A DNA stretch of 64,000 bases from Primulina eburnea (taxonomy: Eukaryota; Streptophyta; Magnoliopsida; Lamiales; Gesneriaceae), in assembly GCF_022965805.1 (NCBI RefSeq), contig NC_133104.1, positions 19,701,071 to 19,765,070 on the forward strand, given 5' to 3'. Position 1 is the first letter of the stretch; each line of letters opens with the position of its first letter. Shown here piece by piece: positions 46,056 through 55,967 of this stretch. The position numbers were made by a program, and so were the translations under genes. The notes under the pieces are model-generated. The model made no database searches and was not told where the DNA came from. It saw nothing but the letters and a program-made list of their open reading frames with translations.

Positions 46056-47883
46056 TGTAATAGCCGAGCCCGGTGTACGGTATGGTTTAAGATTTTGTAT
46101 GATTATTGGCTATTTGGGTAAGTTTATGTATATTTTGGATGTTAAGAGTTTCGAGTTAGGATTTATAGTATGGTTGGTTATAGATGATGTGTAGTGTTAT
46201 TGTAGCGGCGTTACATTTAAATTCATGATAAATGGTATATTGATCCAAATGAGGTGAGGCCAATTGGAGTGGTTAGATAAGACATAAGGCTATAACTTTC
46301 GTATTTTGAGTTTTGTTCAAATCATTGTGGAAGGTAAGCCAAAAGTGTCCCGAAGAGTGTTGTGTGTTTCGACGTTCCTCCAGTGACACAGGTTGGGAGA
46401 TTTAGCATAACTTTTTACTCAGACCTCCAAATGATCTGAAATTTTGAGGGAGTCAAGATAAGACATAGAGCTACAACTTTGTAGTTTATTACTTTTTCCA
46501 ATTCGGACGGGAAGAGGCGTTTCTGAGGCGATCTTTGTAGAAGCTGTGCGCAGAGTAAGATTTGGTCCGAAGGTGGAGCGCACCCGCGGTCATGTAAGGA
46601 CCGCACCCGCGGTCTTAGTGGTTCAGAAAATGGTTTTTTGGTCGTAGGCTTGGCGCACCCGCGGTCCTTGTGTTGGCGCACCCGCGGTCATGCATTATTG
46701 AGGTATGGGCGAAGCTTTAAGTTGCTTTTTGGTTGAGTTGACTTCACTTTTCACCTTACCTTTCCTCCATTCTCGTTTTTCCTCTCTAGAAACAAGGGTT
46801 TCCTTCATTTCATTTCATTTCCTACCTTTGATTCTTGGATCTAGTTCGATTTTCGACTTGAGATCGAGGTTCTCCTTGGTGCTAGGAAGCTTAGGTAAGT
46901 TTTTGGTTGAATTCTATCATGGTTTTGGAAATGGCATGCTATAGGTTGGAGTATTGGTTGGTTCTATGGATTATTTAACTTGTATTTTTGGATATTGAGT
47001 TGATGTTGGTGTTATTTATGGATTATTGTTGTAGGTGGTGAACCAAGAGCTTATTTGAGGTGTTCTATTGGGTTGTAAGTGGAATTTCATCCCTTTGCTC
47101 ACATGATATTATATGTATTGTGTTTTAAAGGTTTTAAAGTGTTATTCCAATCCATTGATCCATTGTTATGTATTGATTTCATTGATTATCTATTGGAGGC
47201 ATTGTATGTCTCACTATTGTTAAAAAGGGAATACAAGAGATATTATGAGATTGCGAAACGACGGCTTTAAATGCTATTCAGAGTTCAAATGTTTTTATTG
47301 GATTGATTAATCATAGTCAGAGCATTGCATGCAATTAGATGATCATCGACCATAGGCTTTTATCCCCTCACAGTTATCGATTTATATCGATGGGATATTG
47401 GCAACCATAGTCACAGATACTATTGATATCAATCCAACCAGAGAAAAGAGAAATACCATCGTATTGCTATCTATTGATATGCTATTGCTACAGTTATTGC
47501 TACAGTATTCATGTTTCAGAGTTGATGGTATTTATGATTTCAAAGCCACGTTTTACAGAGTATACTATGTATCATTGTTATGTAAGAGTTCCACTTGCTG
47601 AGATTTATTCTCATTTCAGTTATTTCATGTGATGCAGATCAGAGTGGCGGCCCGGGACGTTGACTGTGGACAGGGAGTCATATGCATGTACCGTTGGAAG
47701 GATGATTTTGATGGCATGATCATAGGACTGATGTTTTGTATTTTATTATACCTTTTGAATGATCATGTATTTATTTTGGTTGTTAAATGTTTTAAAGAAA
47801 ATGTATTTTGAAACTCCTTCCATATTTTAAAGAAAATTTTTATTCCGCTGCGTATTTTATTTAAAGAGGTCAGGGGTGTCACA
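46056..47883 (+). repeat. Element D2 5' LTR (1828 bp)
   Basis: Starts TGTAATAGCCGAGCCCGG, ends GGGGTGTCACA. Equal in length to the 3' LTR with about seven differences seen by eye. Related to solo LTR D1. Several 60-80-codon ORFs inside it (for example 47398-47601) have no recognisable domain. Confidence 0.93.
46578..46688 (+). repeat. GC-motif cluster in D2 5' LTR
   Basis: Four copies of GCGCACCCGCGGTC/CCGCACCCGCGGTC on the sense strand; identical positions in the 3' LTR at 52957-53067. Confidence 0.88.
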
Positions 47884-47888
47884 TTTAG

Positions 47889-47900
47889 TGGTATCAGAGC
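47889..47900 (+). other. Primer-binding site of D2 (tRNA-iMet type)
   Basis: TGGTATCAGAGC five bases after the 5' LTR, identical to sites of A, B and E. Confidence 0.92.
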
Positions 47901-47944
47901 GGTGTTCTTCGGACCAATGCATATGACTTCGTCTACTTTCAACT

Positions 47945-47949
47945 GTCCG
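47945..47949. other. Target-site duplication of E (left copy)
   Basis: GTCCG is repeated at 52181-52185. Confidence 0.92.
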
Positions 47950-48069
47950 TGTAGTAGCCCGAATTCCAAATTGGGTAATTAACGGAGTAATGGTGATTAA
48001 GAAGGTTTAATGTGTAATTTTGACCGAGTCATGATCGGACGGACCGAAGATGGTTCGGAAGCACCGAAG

Positions 48070-48320
48070 AGGTCGGAAGGTCCGAAGTGAGTTCGGTGGA
48101 TCCGATCATTAGGTGTCAAGAGTTGATCGACACGTGGGAGTTCGGACGTTCCGAAGTGTAGGTTCGGTGGATCCGATTATGAGGTGTCAAGAGCAGCTGG
48201 ACACGTGCATGTTCGGACGGTCCGAAGTGTATGATCGGAGGATCCGATCATGAGCTGTCAAGAGCCGATGGACACGTAAGAGTTCGGACGTTCCGAAGAG
48301 GGTTCGGACGATCCGAACAT
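48070..48320 (+). repeat. 71-bp tandem repeats in E U3
   Basis: Three consecutive starts of TTCGGACG lie at 48141, 48212 and 48283, exactly 71 bp apart, and a diverged earlier copy starts near 48070. Each unit holds a near-palindrome of the TTCGGACGTTCCGAA type, a GGATCCGATC segment, GTGTCAAGAG or CTGTCAAGAG, and a G-box-like core (CACGTG at 48131 and 48202, CACGTA at 48273). A matching block lies 2728 bp downstream in the 3' LTR. Confidence 0.88.
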
Positions 48321-48324
48321 GGCC

Positions 48325-48332
48325 TATAAATA
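48325..48332 (+). promoter_or_regulatory. TATA box of E 5' LTR
   Basis: TATAAATA right after the tandem repeats; a duplicate lies at 51053-51060. Transcription of E would start some 30 bp downstream. Confidence 0.7.
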
Positions 48333-49456
48333 GTGGTCGGATTTCCTCATTTTGACTCGCCAATTCAGAGAATTCCATAGCATTTCAGTCGTTTCTGACA
48401 GGTTCTAGTCTTGTTCCGAGATTTGGGCACTAGCGGGGAGCTGCTGGTCTTGTAGCAGAGCTGTGCTCTAGTTGGGAGCTAGCGGCATCAGCGGGCTAGC
48501 GACGGACGAAGGTTTGGAATTTTATCAGTATTTATCTCAGGATTATCTAGTTAAGTCTGGTAGATAAGTTTAGTGATGGTTTTCACTTGATGAATAGGCT
48601 TGGATTAGACCTGTTGTCTGGTGGTTCCAGTGGATTAGGATTGCTGTGATAGAGGTACGAAAGTACTATCCGAGATATCCTGGTTGAGTATACATTCTTA
48701 TATGTGTTGCATGATTATGTGGTGCATTGATATATGTCATATGATGCATGCTATTATGTCACGTTTATTACTGCACGTTGCATTTCATGTTGAGCCGTAT
48801 CTTCTTCGAGATAGCCTTTACTGTTGAGCTGTATCTCTTTCGAGATAAGCTATATCTTGGGGCCGCTCAGCCCTGTCTTGTGGACGCATGGACACCGAGA
48901 GTACACAGTGGCCGACGGGTCGGGAGGGCTTCGGTGGTCCGGGACATTTTAGGTCCACGTCTGTCTTGTAGTGGATGCAGTGACCCAGAGGTTGGACCGC
49001 GCGGCACTATCCACTTGGCGCCTCTAGACTGAGCATTGTTGAGATCCTTTTGTGACTCCTGTTTCTTGACTACCCCAGTATCATGATCATAGCATGTGCA
49101 TTTCATATAGGTCTGTATACTCATACTTTTGTACTGGGCGTTCTTATCGCTCACGTCCTCGGTTTTGTTTATTCTTGGACACCCCATTTCCCACGGGGCA
49201 GGCCTCAGGTTGGACAGCTCAGGAGGAGCAGGAGGAGGACGTTGAGTAGCTGGTTGGTTTAGTTTATCGGTATTGTTTTGATTCGATATGGTTGTATTGG
49301 ATATTTTATTTGGAGTTATTCTAGACTTCGATTGGGTTGTATAACTATTATTTTTTGTTGACTATTTCCGCTGTTATCTCTGATTATTGTTAATTAGGTT
49401 AATTGCATGCTTAGTTTTTGATTAGTAGGTGATTCTGGAACGGGTCACTACATTTA

Positions 49457-49468
49457 TGGTATCAGAGC
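49457..49468 (+). other. Primer-binding site of E (tRNA-iMet type)
   Basis: TGGTATCAGAGC four bases after the 5' LTR. Confidence 0.92.
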
Positions 49469-49550
49469 ATGCATGCGATTTTGGGATATAGATTCTGTTT
49501 TAGGATTTCCGTTGACCAATTTACTAGTTCCCCATTCTATTGTTGTAGCG

Positions 49551-50576
49551 ATGGCTGACCACTTTGGTGACGGGAGTAGTCAGGGGAGTGTAGGTCGATG
49601 GGGTGACCAGGACGATCGTAGGCGTCATCGTGAACATCGTCATCGTCGGGATGGTCCTAGGCGTTTCGATATGCATCGTTTCATGCAGATGGGGCCTAAG
49701 CCTTTAGTTGGCGGTGAGACTCCCGATGATGCGGAAGATTGGTTAGAGCGCATGGAGAGTTGTTTTCGTGCATTCCAATGCACCGATGAGCAGAAGATGG
49801 AGACCCTTAGTTTTCTTCTCGAGGGCCGTGCTCGCAGGTGGTGGCGATCGACTTCTGCGCCGATAGTTCAGTCGCAGGGTAGAGCGACTTGGGTCGATTT
49901 CCGTGCAGCGTTCATGCAGCTGTACTTTCCTCCAGCCCTTCGCCAGGCCAAGACGATTGAGCTCCTGAACCTTAAGCAGGGGAGTATGTCTGTTGATGAG
50001 TATCAGCAGAAATTCTTTGAGTTATTACCCTTCGCTCCTCATATCAGTGGCAGTTCTGAAGCCAAGTACGATCATTTCCTTCAGGGCCTTAACCAGGAGA
50101 TTTTTGATCGTGTCACCGTCTGTGATAATCCTACTTCGTACGATGGGTTGGTGAACCGGTGTCGCCAGGCAGAGATCAGTCTCCAGCGTGGTAGGGCTAT
50201 TTTTTCTTCTAGACCTTCGCATACTTTGAGCCCTCGACCTCAGTCTTTCAAGAAGTCAGGTTCTTCTTCTTCTGGATCTGGATCAAGGTCTAGCGGTGAT
50301 GTTCGCTTTGGTGAGAAGAAGGATGCTTGTGTGCATTGTGGGAAGAACCATCCATCGGAGCAATGCCGAGTAGCCGCAGGAGCTTGTTATCAGTGCGGAG
50401 AGATGGGGCATATTAAGAAGAATTGTCCTCAGTTGCGAGGTGGAGCAGGATCTGGTTCTGGATCCCAGACGACTGTTCAGCAGAGGAGACAGGGTCAGGC
50501 AGTGGGTAGTTCGAATCTTCGACCTCGTGCCCAAGGTCAGGTTTTTGCGCTGAACCAGGATCAGCCTGGGATGTAA
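49551..50576 (+). CDS. gag: Gag polyprotein of element E (341 codons)
   Basis: The frame is open from 49473, but the ATG at 49551 (MADHFGDGSSQG) fits a gypsy Gag start better; the 26 residues before it look like translated leader. Central part is a retrotransposon Gag capsid domain (EDWLERMESCF, ARRWWRS, FMQLYFPPALRQAK, SVDEYQQKFFELLPFAPHIS). A Ser/Gly-rich linker follows, then CVHCGKNHPSEQC and a CCHC knuckle CYQCGEMGHIKKNC (about residues 279-292 from 49551), then a Gln/Gly-rich tail ending FALNQDQPGM. It ends where a protease would begin. Intact Gag in a young pol-less element implies selection or recent mobility through Gag in cis with a helper in trans. Confidence 0.9.
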   Translation: MADHFGDGSSQGSVGRWGDQDDRRRHREHRHRRDGPRRFDMHRFMQMGPKPLVGGETPDDAEDWLERMESCFRAFQCTDEQKMETLSFLLEGRARRWWRSTSAPIVQSQGRATWVDFRAAFMQLYFPPALRQAKTIELLNLKQGSMSVDEYQQKFFELLPFAPHISGSSEAKYDHFLQGLNQEIFDRVTVCDNPTSYDGLVNRCRQAEISLQRGRAIFSSRPSHTLSPRPQSFKKSGSSSSGSGSRSSGDVRFGEKKDACVHCGKNHPSEQCRVAAGACYQCGEMGHIKKNCPQLRGGAGSGSGSQTTVQQRRQGQAVGSSNLRPRAQGQVFALNQDQPGM

Positions 50577-50663
50577 TTGTTATACAGTTGTAATGAAGAA
50601 TATTTGCAGTGTATTACAATGGTGTTTTATTCTCTTGCCTAGATTTCGAGGACGAAATCTTTT

Positions 50664-50677
50664 TAAGGGGGGGAGAA
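50664..50677 (+). other. Polypurine tract of E
   Basis: AAGGGGGGGAGAA-type purine run abutting the 3' LTR at 50678, preceded by TTTCGAGGACGAAATC, a sequence usual at gypsy 3' ends (D2 has the similar TTTCGGGGACGAAATTCC). Confidence 0.9.
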
Positions 50678-52180
50678 TGTAGTAGCCCGAATTCCAAATT
50701 GGGTAATTAACGGAGTAATGGTGATTAAGAAGGTTTAATGTGTAATTTTGACCGAGTCATGATCGGACGGACCGAAGATGGTTCGGAAGCACCGAAGAGG
50801 TCGGAAGGTCCGAAGTGAGTTCGGTGGATCCGATCATTAGGTGTCAAGAGTTGATCGACACGTGGGAGTTCGGACGTTCCGAAGTGTAGGTTCGGTGGAT
50901 CCGATCATGAGGTGTCAAGAGCAGCTGGACACGTGCATGTTCGGACGGTCCGAAGTGTATGATCGGAGGATCCGATCATGAGCTGTCAAGAGCCGATGGA
51001 CACGTAAGAGTTCGGACGTTCCGAAGAGGGTTCGGACGATCCGAACATGGCCTATAAATAGTGGTCGGATTTCCTCATTTTGACTCGCCAATTCAGAGAA
51101 TTCCATAGCATTTCAGTCGTTTCTGACAGGTTCTAGTCTTGTTCCGAGATTTGGGCACTAGCGGGGAGCTGCTGGTCTTGTAGCAGAGCTGTGCTCTAGT
51201 TGGGAGCTAGCGGCATCAGCGGGCTAGCGACGGACGAAGGTTTGGAATTTTATCAGTATTTATCTCAGGATTATCTAGTTAAGTCTGGTAGATAAGTTTA
51301 GTGATGGTTTTCACTTGATGAATAGGCTTGGATTAGACCTGTTGTCTGGTGGTTCCAGTGGATTAGGATTGCTGTGATAGAGGTACGAAAGTACTATCCG
51401 AGATATCCTGGTTGAGTATACATTCTTATATGTGTTGCATGATTATGTGGTGCATTGATATATGTCATATGATGCATGCTATTATGTCACGTTTATTACT
51501 GCACGTTGCATTTCATGTTGAGCCGTATCTTCTTCGAGATAGCCTTTACTGTTGAGCTGTATCTCTTTCGAGATAAGCTATATCTTGGGGCCGCTCAGCC
51601 CTGTCTTGTGGACGCATGGACACCGAGAGTACACAGTGGCCGACGGGTCGGGAGGGCTTCGGTGGTCCGGGACATTTTAGGTCCACGTCTGTCTTGTAGT
51701 GGATGCAGTGACCCAGAGGTTGGACCGCGCGGCACTATCCACTTGGCGCCTCTAGACTGAGCATTGTTGAGATCCTTTTGTGACTCCTGTTTCTTGACTA
51801 CCCCGGTATCATGATCATAGCATGTGCATTTCATATAGGTCTGTATACTCATACTTTTGTACTGGGCGTTCTTATCGCTCACGTCCTCGGTTTTGTTTAT
51901 TCTTGGACACCCCATTTCCCACGGGGCAGGCCTCAGGTTGGACAGCTCAGGAGGAGCAGGAGGAGGACGTTGAGTAGCTGGTTGGTTTAGTTTATCGGTA
52001 TTGTTTTGATTCGATATGGTTGTATTGGATATTTTATTTGGAGTTATTCTAGACTTCGATTGGGTTGTATAACTATTATTTTTTGTTGACTATTTCCGCT
52101 GTTATCTCTGATTATTGTTAATTAGGTTAATTGCATGCTTAGTTTTTGATTAGTAGGTGATTCTGGAACGGGTCACTACA
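50678..52180 (+). repeat. Element E 3' LTR (1503 bp)
   Basis: Near-identical to 47950-49452, with the tandem repeats and TATA box (51053-51060) at the same offsets. Followed by the second GTCCG target copy. Confidence 0.95.
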
Positions 52181-52185
52181 GTCCG

Positions 52186-52433
52186 GATATGTTTTCTTGC
52201 ATCTATCCATTGTTATATATTGATATGTCTTTTGTGAGCACATTGTAGAGTAGAGGATGCCACCTAAGAGGAAAGCTATAGAGGTTGTGATGGGTTTTTG
52301 GCTTCTATGGTTGATGTAGATAGCATGGTTAAGTTGAATATTGATGATATTGATGAGATGAGAGAGAGATATCCTGAGTTGTTCGTGCAGTGACGTCAAT
52401 TTCGGGGACGAAATTCCTCTAAGGAGGGGAGAT
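52186..52433 (+). pseudogene. D2 residual coding region: gag start joined to pol end
   Basis: An ATG at 52257 begins MPPKRKAIEVV, the style of gypsy Gag N-termini (B has MPPRR), and stops after 20 codons. About 100 bp on, a frame ends in DEMRERYPELFVQ (stop near 52391), resembling the last residues of gypsy pol such as the [10 protein letters not shown] end of B. Between them the whole of Gag, protease, RT, RNase H and integrase is missing. The polypurine tract AAGGAGGGGAGA follows at about 52421. Confidence 0.75.
52420..52433 (+). other. Polypurine tract of D2
   Basis: TAAGGAGGGGAGAT immediately before the 3' LTR start TGTAATAG at 52434. Confidence 0.85.
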
Positions 52434-54261
52434 TGTAATAGCCGAGCCCGGTGTACGGTATGGTTTAAGATTTTGTATGATTATTGGCTATTTGGGTAAG
52501 TTTATGTATAGTTTGGATGTTAAGAGTTTCGAGTTAGGATTTATAGTATGGTTGGTTATAGATGATGTGTAGTGTTATTGTAGCGGCGTTACGATTAAAT
52601 TCATGATAAATGGTATATTGATCCAAATGAGGTGAGGCCAATTGGAGTGGTTAGATAAGACATAAGGCTATAACTTTCGTATTTTGAGTTTTGTTCAAAT
52701 CATTGTGGAAGGTAAGCCAAAAGTGTCCCGAAGAGTGTTGTGTGTTTCGACGTTCCTCCAGTGACACAGGTTGGGAGATTTAGCATAACTTTTTACTCAG
52801 ACCTCCAAATGATCTGAAATTTTGAGGGCGTCAAGATAAGACATAGAGCTACAACTTTGTAGTTTACCACTTTTTCCAATTCGGACGGGAAGAGGCGTTT
52901 CTGAGGCGATCTTTGTAGAAGCTGTGCGCAGAGTAAGATTTGGTCCGAAGGTGGAGCGCACCCGCGGTCATGTAAGGACCGCACCCGCGGTCTCAGTGGT
53001 TCAGAAAATGGTTTTTTGGTCGTAGGCTTGGCGCACCCGCGGTCCTTGTGTTGGCGCACCCGCGGTCATGCATTATTGAGGTATGGGCGAAGCTTTAAGT
53101 TGCTTTTTGGTTGAGTTGACTTCACTTTTCACCTTACCTTTCCTCCATTCTCGTTTTTCCTCTCTAGAAACAAGGGTTTCCTTCATTTCATTTCATTTCC
53201 TACCTTTGATTCTTGGATCTAGTTCGATTTTCGACTTGAGATCGAGGTTCTCCTTGGTGCTAGGAAGCTTAGGTAAGTTTTTGGTTGAATTCTATCATGG
53301 TTTTGGAAATGGCATGCTATAGGTTGGAGTATTGGTTGGTTCTATGGATTATTTAACTTGTATTTTTGGATATTGAGTTGATGTTGGTGTTATTTATGGA
53401 TTATTGTTGTAGGTGGTGAACCAAGAGCTTATTTGAGGTGTTCTATTGGGTTGTAAGTGGAATTTCATCCCTTTGCTCACATGATATTATATGTATTGTG
53501 TTTTAAAGGTTTTAAAGTGTTATTCCAATCCATTGATCCATTGTTATGTATTGATTTCATTGATTATCTATTGGAGGCATTGTATGTCTCACTATTGTTA
53601 AAAAGGGAATACAAGAGATATTATGAGATTGCGAAACGACGGCTTTAAATGCTATTCAGAGTTCAAATGTTTTTATTGGATTGATTAATCATAGTCAGAG
53701 CATTGCATGCAATTAGATGATCATCGACCATAGGCTTTTATCCCCTCACAGTTATCGATTTATATCGATGGGATATTGGCAACCATAGTCACAGATACTA
53801 TTGATATCAATCCAACCAGAGAAAAGAGAAATACCATCGTATTGCTATCTATTGATATGCTATTGCTACAGTTATTGCTACAGTATTCATGTTTCAGAGT
53901 TGATGGTATTTATGATTTCAAAGCCACGTTTTACAGAGTATACTATGTATCATTGTTATGTAAGAGTTCCACTTGCTGAGATTTATTCTCATTTCAGTTA
54001 TTTCATGTGATGCAGATCAGAGTGGCGGCCCGGGACGTTGACTGTGGACAGGGAGTCATATGCATGTACCGTTGGAAGGATGATTTTGATGGCATGATCA
54101 TAGGACTGATGTTTTGTATTTTATTATACCTTTTGAATGATCATGTATTTATTTTGGTTGTTAAATGTTTTAAAGAAAATGTATTTTGAAACTCCTTCCA
54201 TATTTTAAAGAAAATTTTTATTCCGCTGCGTATTTTATTTAAAGAGGTCAGGGGTGTCACA
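52434..54261 (+). repeat. Element D2 3' LTR (1828 bp)
   Basis: Same length as 46056-47883. Contains the GC-motif cluster at 52957-53067. Followed by GAAAC and C2 sequence. Confidence 0.93.
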
Positions 54262-54266
54262 GAAAC

Positions 54267-55931
54267 CCACAATTATAGAACCCACACCCGATGAGCCAAG
54301 AGAGGAGATACAAGCTCCTAGCAGATACGAGAAAGTCTCGAGACCACCTATGAGGTATGGTCAGCTTCTTGAAGAAGACCATGATGAGCCTAACCATGGA
54401 TGTGATCCATGAACCTTCAAGGAAGCGTTATCTGATGCCAATTCATCCAAGTGACTTGAAAAAATGGAATATGAGTAGAATTCCATGCATTCGAACCAAG
54501 TGTAGGATCTTGTGGATCCACCTGTGGGAACTGTTCCCACAGGGACTTGGGGAGGATGGGAAGGTGTTGACCTTCAAGGCGCGATTGGTGGCAAAAGGAT
54601 GTACTCAAAGACAAGGAGTTGACTTTGAGGAAACCTTTTCCCAATCGCAATGTTCAAGTCCATAAGGATTTTATTAGCCATAGCTGCATAGTATGACTAT
54701 GAGATATGGCAGATGGATGTCAAGACAAACTTTCTTAAATGGGGATTTTAAGAAAGTTATTTACATGTCTAAACCTGAAGGGTTTACATCTATCGGAAGT
54801 GAGCATATGGTATGCAAACTTCAGAGATCTATTTATGATCTAAAGCAGGCATCTAGGAGTTGGAACCTCAGATTCGACAGTACAATCAAATAGTTTGATT
54901 TACTAAGAATCATGAGGGACCCTATGTGTATAAGAAGGTCAGTGGGAGTGTTGTGACATTCCTGGTGTTATATGTTGATAACATTCTACTCATTGGGAAT
55001 GATGTAGGAATGTTGCAATCAACAAAGATATGGTTAGCGAGTAAGTTCTCGATGAAGGACTTGGGTGAAGCATCTTTTGTATTGGGATACAGATCTATTG
55101 AGATAGATCGAAAAGATAGCTTGGTCTCACCCAGTCCACATACATTGATACCATCGTGAAGCAGTTCTCGATGGATGAGTCCATGAGAGGACATCTACCA
55201 GTGTGTCATGGCGTGTCCCTATCCAAGTCTGTCTCGCAAGACAGATGCAGAGATAGTGGCGATGACACGCATTCCGTATGCTTCGGAAATTGGTAATATC
55301 ATGTATGGGATGATATCTACACGTCCTGACGTGGCGTTTGCACTATGTGTAGTGAAAGGATATCAATCGAACCCTGGTCTTCCACACCTGAAAGCTGTGA
55401 AAGACATCCTCAAGTAGTTGAGAAGGACCAATAAGTTGTTCTTGGTCTATGGGGTAGAGAACTGAAATTGGAAGGCTATACCGACTCTAGCTTCCAAAGC
55501 GATATCGATAACTCGAAGTCAACCTCTAGTTTTGTATTCATGCTCAACGGTGCTGCTGTCTCTTGGAAGAGTTCCAAGCAAGACAATATTACGGATTCCA
55601 GCACAGAGGCCGAATACATTGCTGCATCAGATGCAGCAAGAGAGGCTGTTTGGATAAGGAATTTCGTCTAAGAGTTGGACGTCATTCCTAATGGAGTTGC
55701 TCCAGTCCCGGTGTTGTGTGACAACACGGGAGCTATAGCTCAAGCAAAGGAGCCTAGGTCTCATCAGAAATCCAAACAAGTATTGAAAAGGTACCACATC
55801 CTCGGAGAGATTGTGGAAAGAAGAGTAGTGTCTATTGACAAAGTCGGCTCCGCAGATTATGTTGTTGATCCACTAATTAGGCCTTTACCTGGACCATTAT
55901 TCGACAAGCATCGCGAATCAATGGGTTTTTA
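54267..55931 (+). pseudogene. C2 RT and RNase H remnants
   Basis: Homologous to C1 34700-36400 but with many stops and shifts. Fragments: RT start (KVLTFKARLVAKG, 54560 on), PEGFTSIGSEHMVCKLQRSIYDLKQASRSW (split over 54770-54890), RT active site altered to YVDN around 54971-54985, RNase H with [11 protein letters not shown] (55468-55671) and the C-terminal part (55675-55932). The active-site change together with the stops means this copy cannot make RT. Confidence 0.85.
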
Positions 55932-55955
55932 GCATATGGGTAGTTGGCTCTAGTG

Positions 55956-55967
55956 CAAGTGGGAGAT
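55956..55967 (+). other. Polypurine tract of C2
   Basis: CAAGTGGGAGAT immediately before the 3' LTR start at 55968, identical to C1. Confidence 0.82.

Larger units (their letters stand above)
47950..49452 (+). repeat. Element E 5' LTR (1503 bp)
   Basis: Starts TGTAGTAGCCCG and ends GGGTCACTACA. Holds a tandem-repeat U3 enhancer-like block (48070-48320) followed by a TATA box. ORFs of ~100 codons on either strand within it (48748-49032, 48867-49187) occur identically in both LTRs only because the LTRs are duplicates, and lack known domains. Confidence 0.95.
47950..52180 (+). mobile_element. Element E: young gag-only Ty3/gypsy retrotransposon (4231 bp)
   Basis: LTRs 47950-49452 and 50678-52180, each 1503 bp; only two differences noticed by eye (T/C near 48178 and A/G near 49076). 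Primer site 49457-49468, intact gag, polypurine tract 50664-50677, TSD GTCCG. Pol is absent; about 100 bp separate the gag stop from the 3' LTR. It is the innermost and apparently the youngest insertion. It must use RT and integrase from another element. Confidence 0.95.
46056..54261 (+). mobile_element. Element D2: internally deleted gypsy-type retrotransposon
   Basis: LTRs 46056-47883 and 52434-54261, each 1828 bp. Primer site 47889-47900, polypurine tract 52420-52433. Excluding nested element E, the internal region is only about 314 bp. It keeps a short gag-like N-terminus (52257) and the end typical of a gypsy pol, with everything between removed. It is thus a small deletion derivative with the cis signals needed for mobilisation by a helper. 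It is flanked by GAAAC. Confidence 0.9.

Noticed and set aside
48748..51915. ORFs of 94 and 106 codons duplicated in the E LTRs as genes
   Set aside because: They overlap each other on opposite strands, have no recognisable domain, and appear twice only because LTRs are duplicates.
46415..54189. Short ORFs (60-88 codons) in D1 and D2 LTRs as host genes
   Set aside because: All lie within LTR boundaries fixed by TSDs, primer site and polypurine tract, and none has a known domain.
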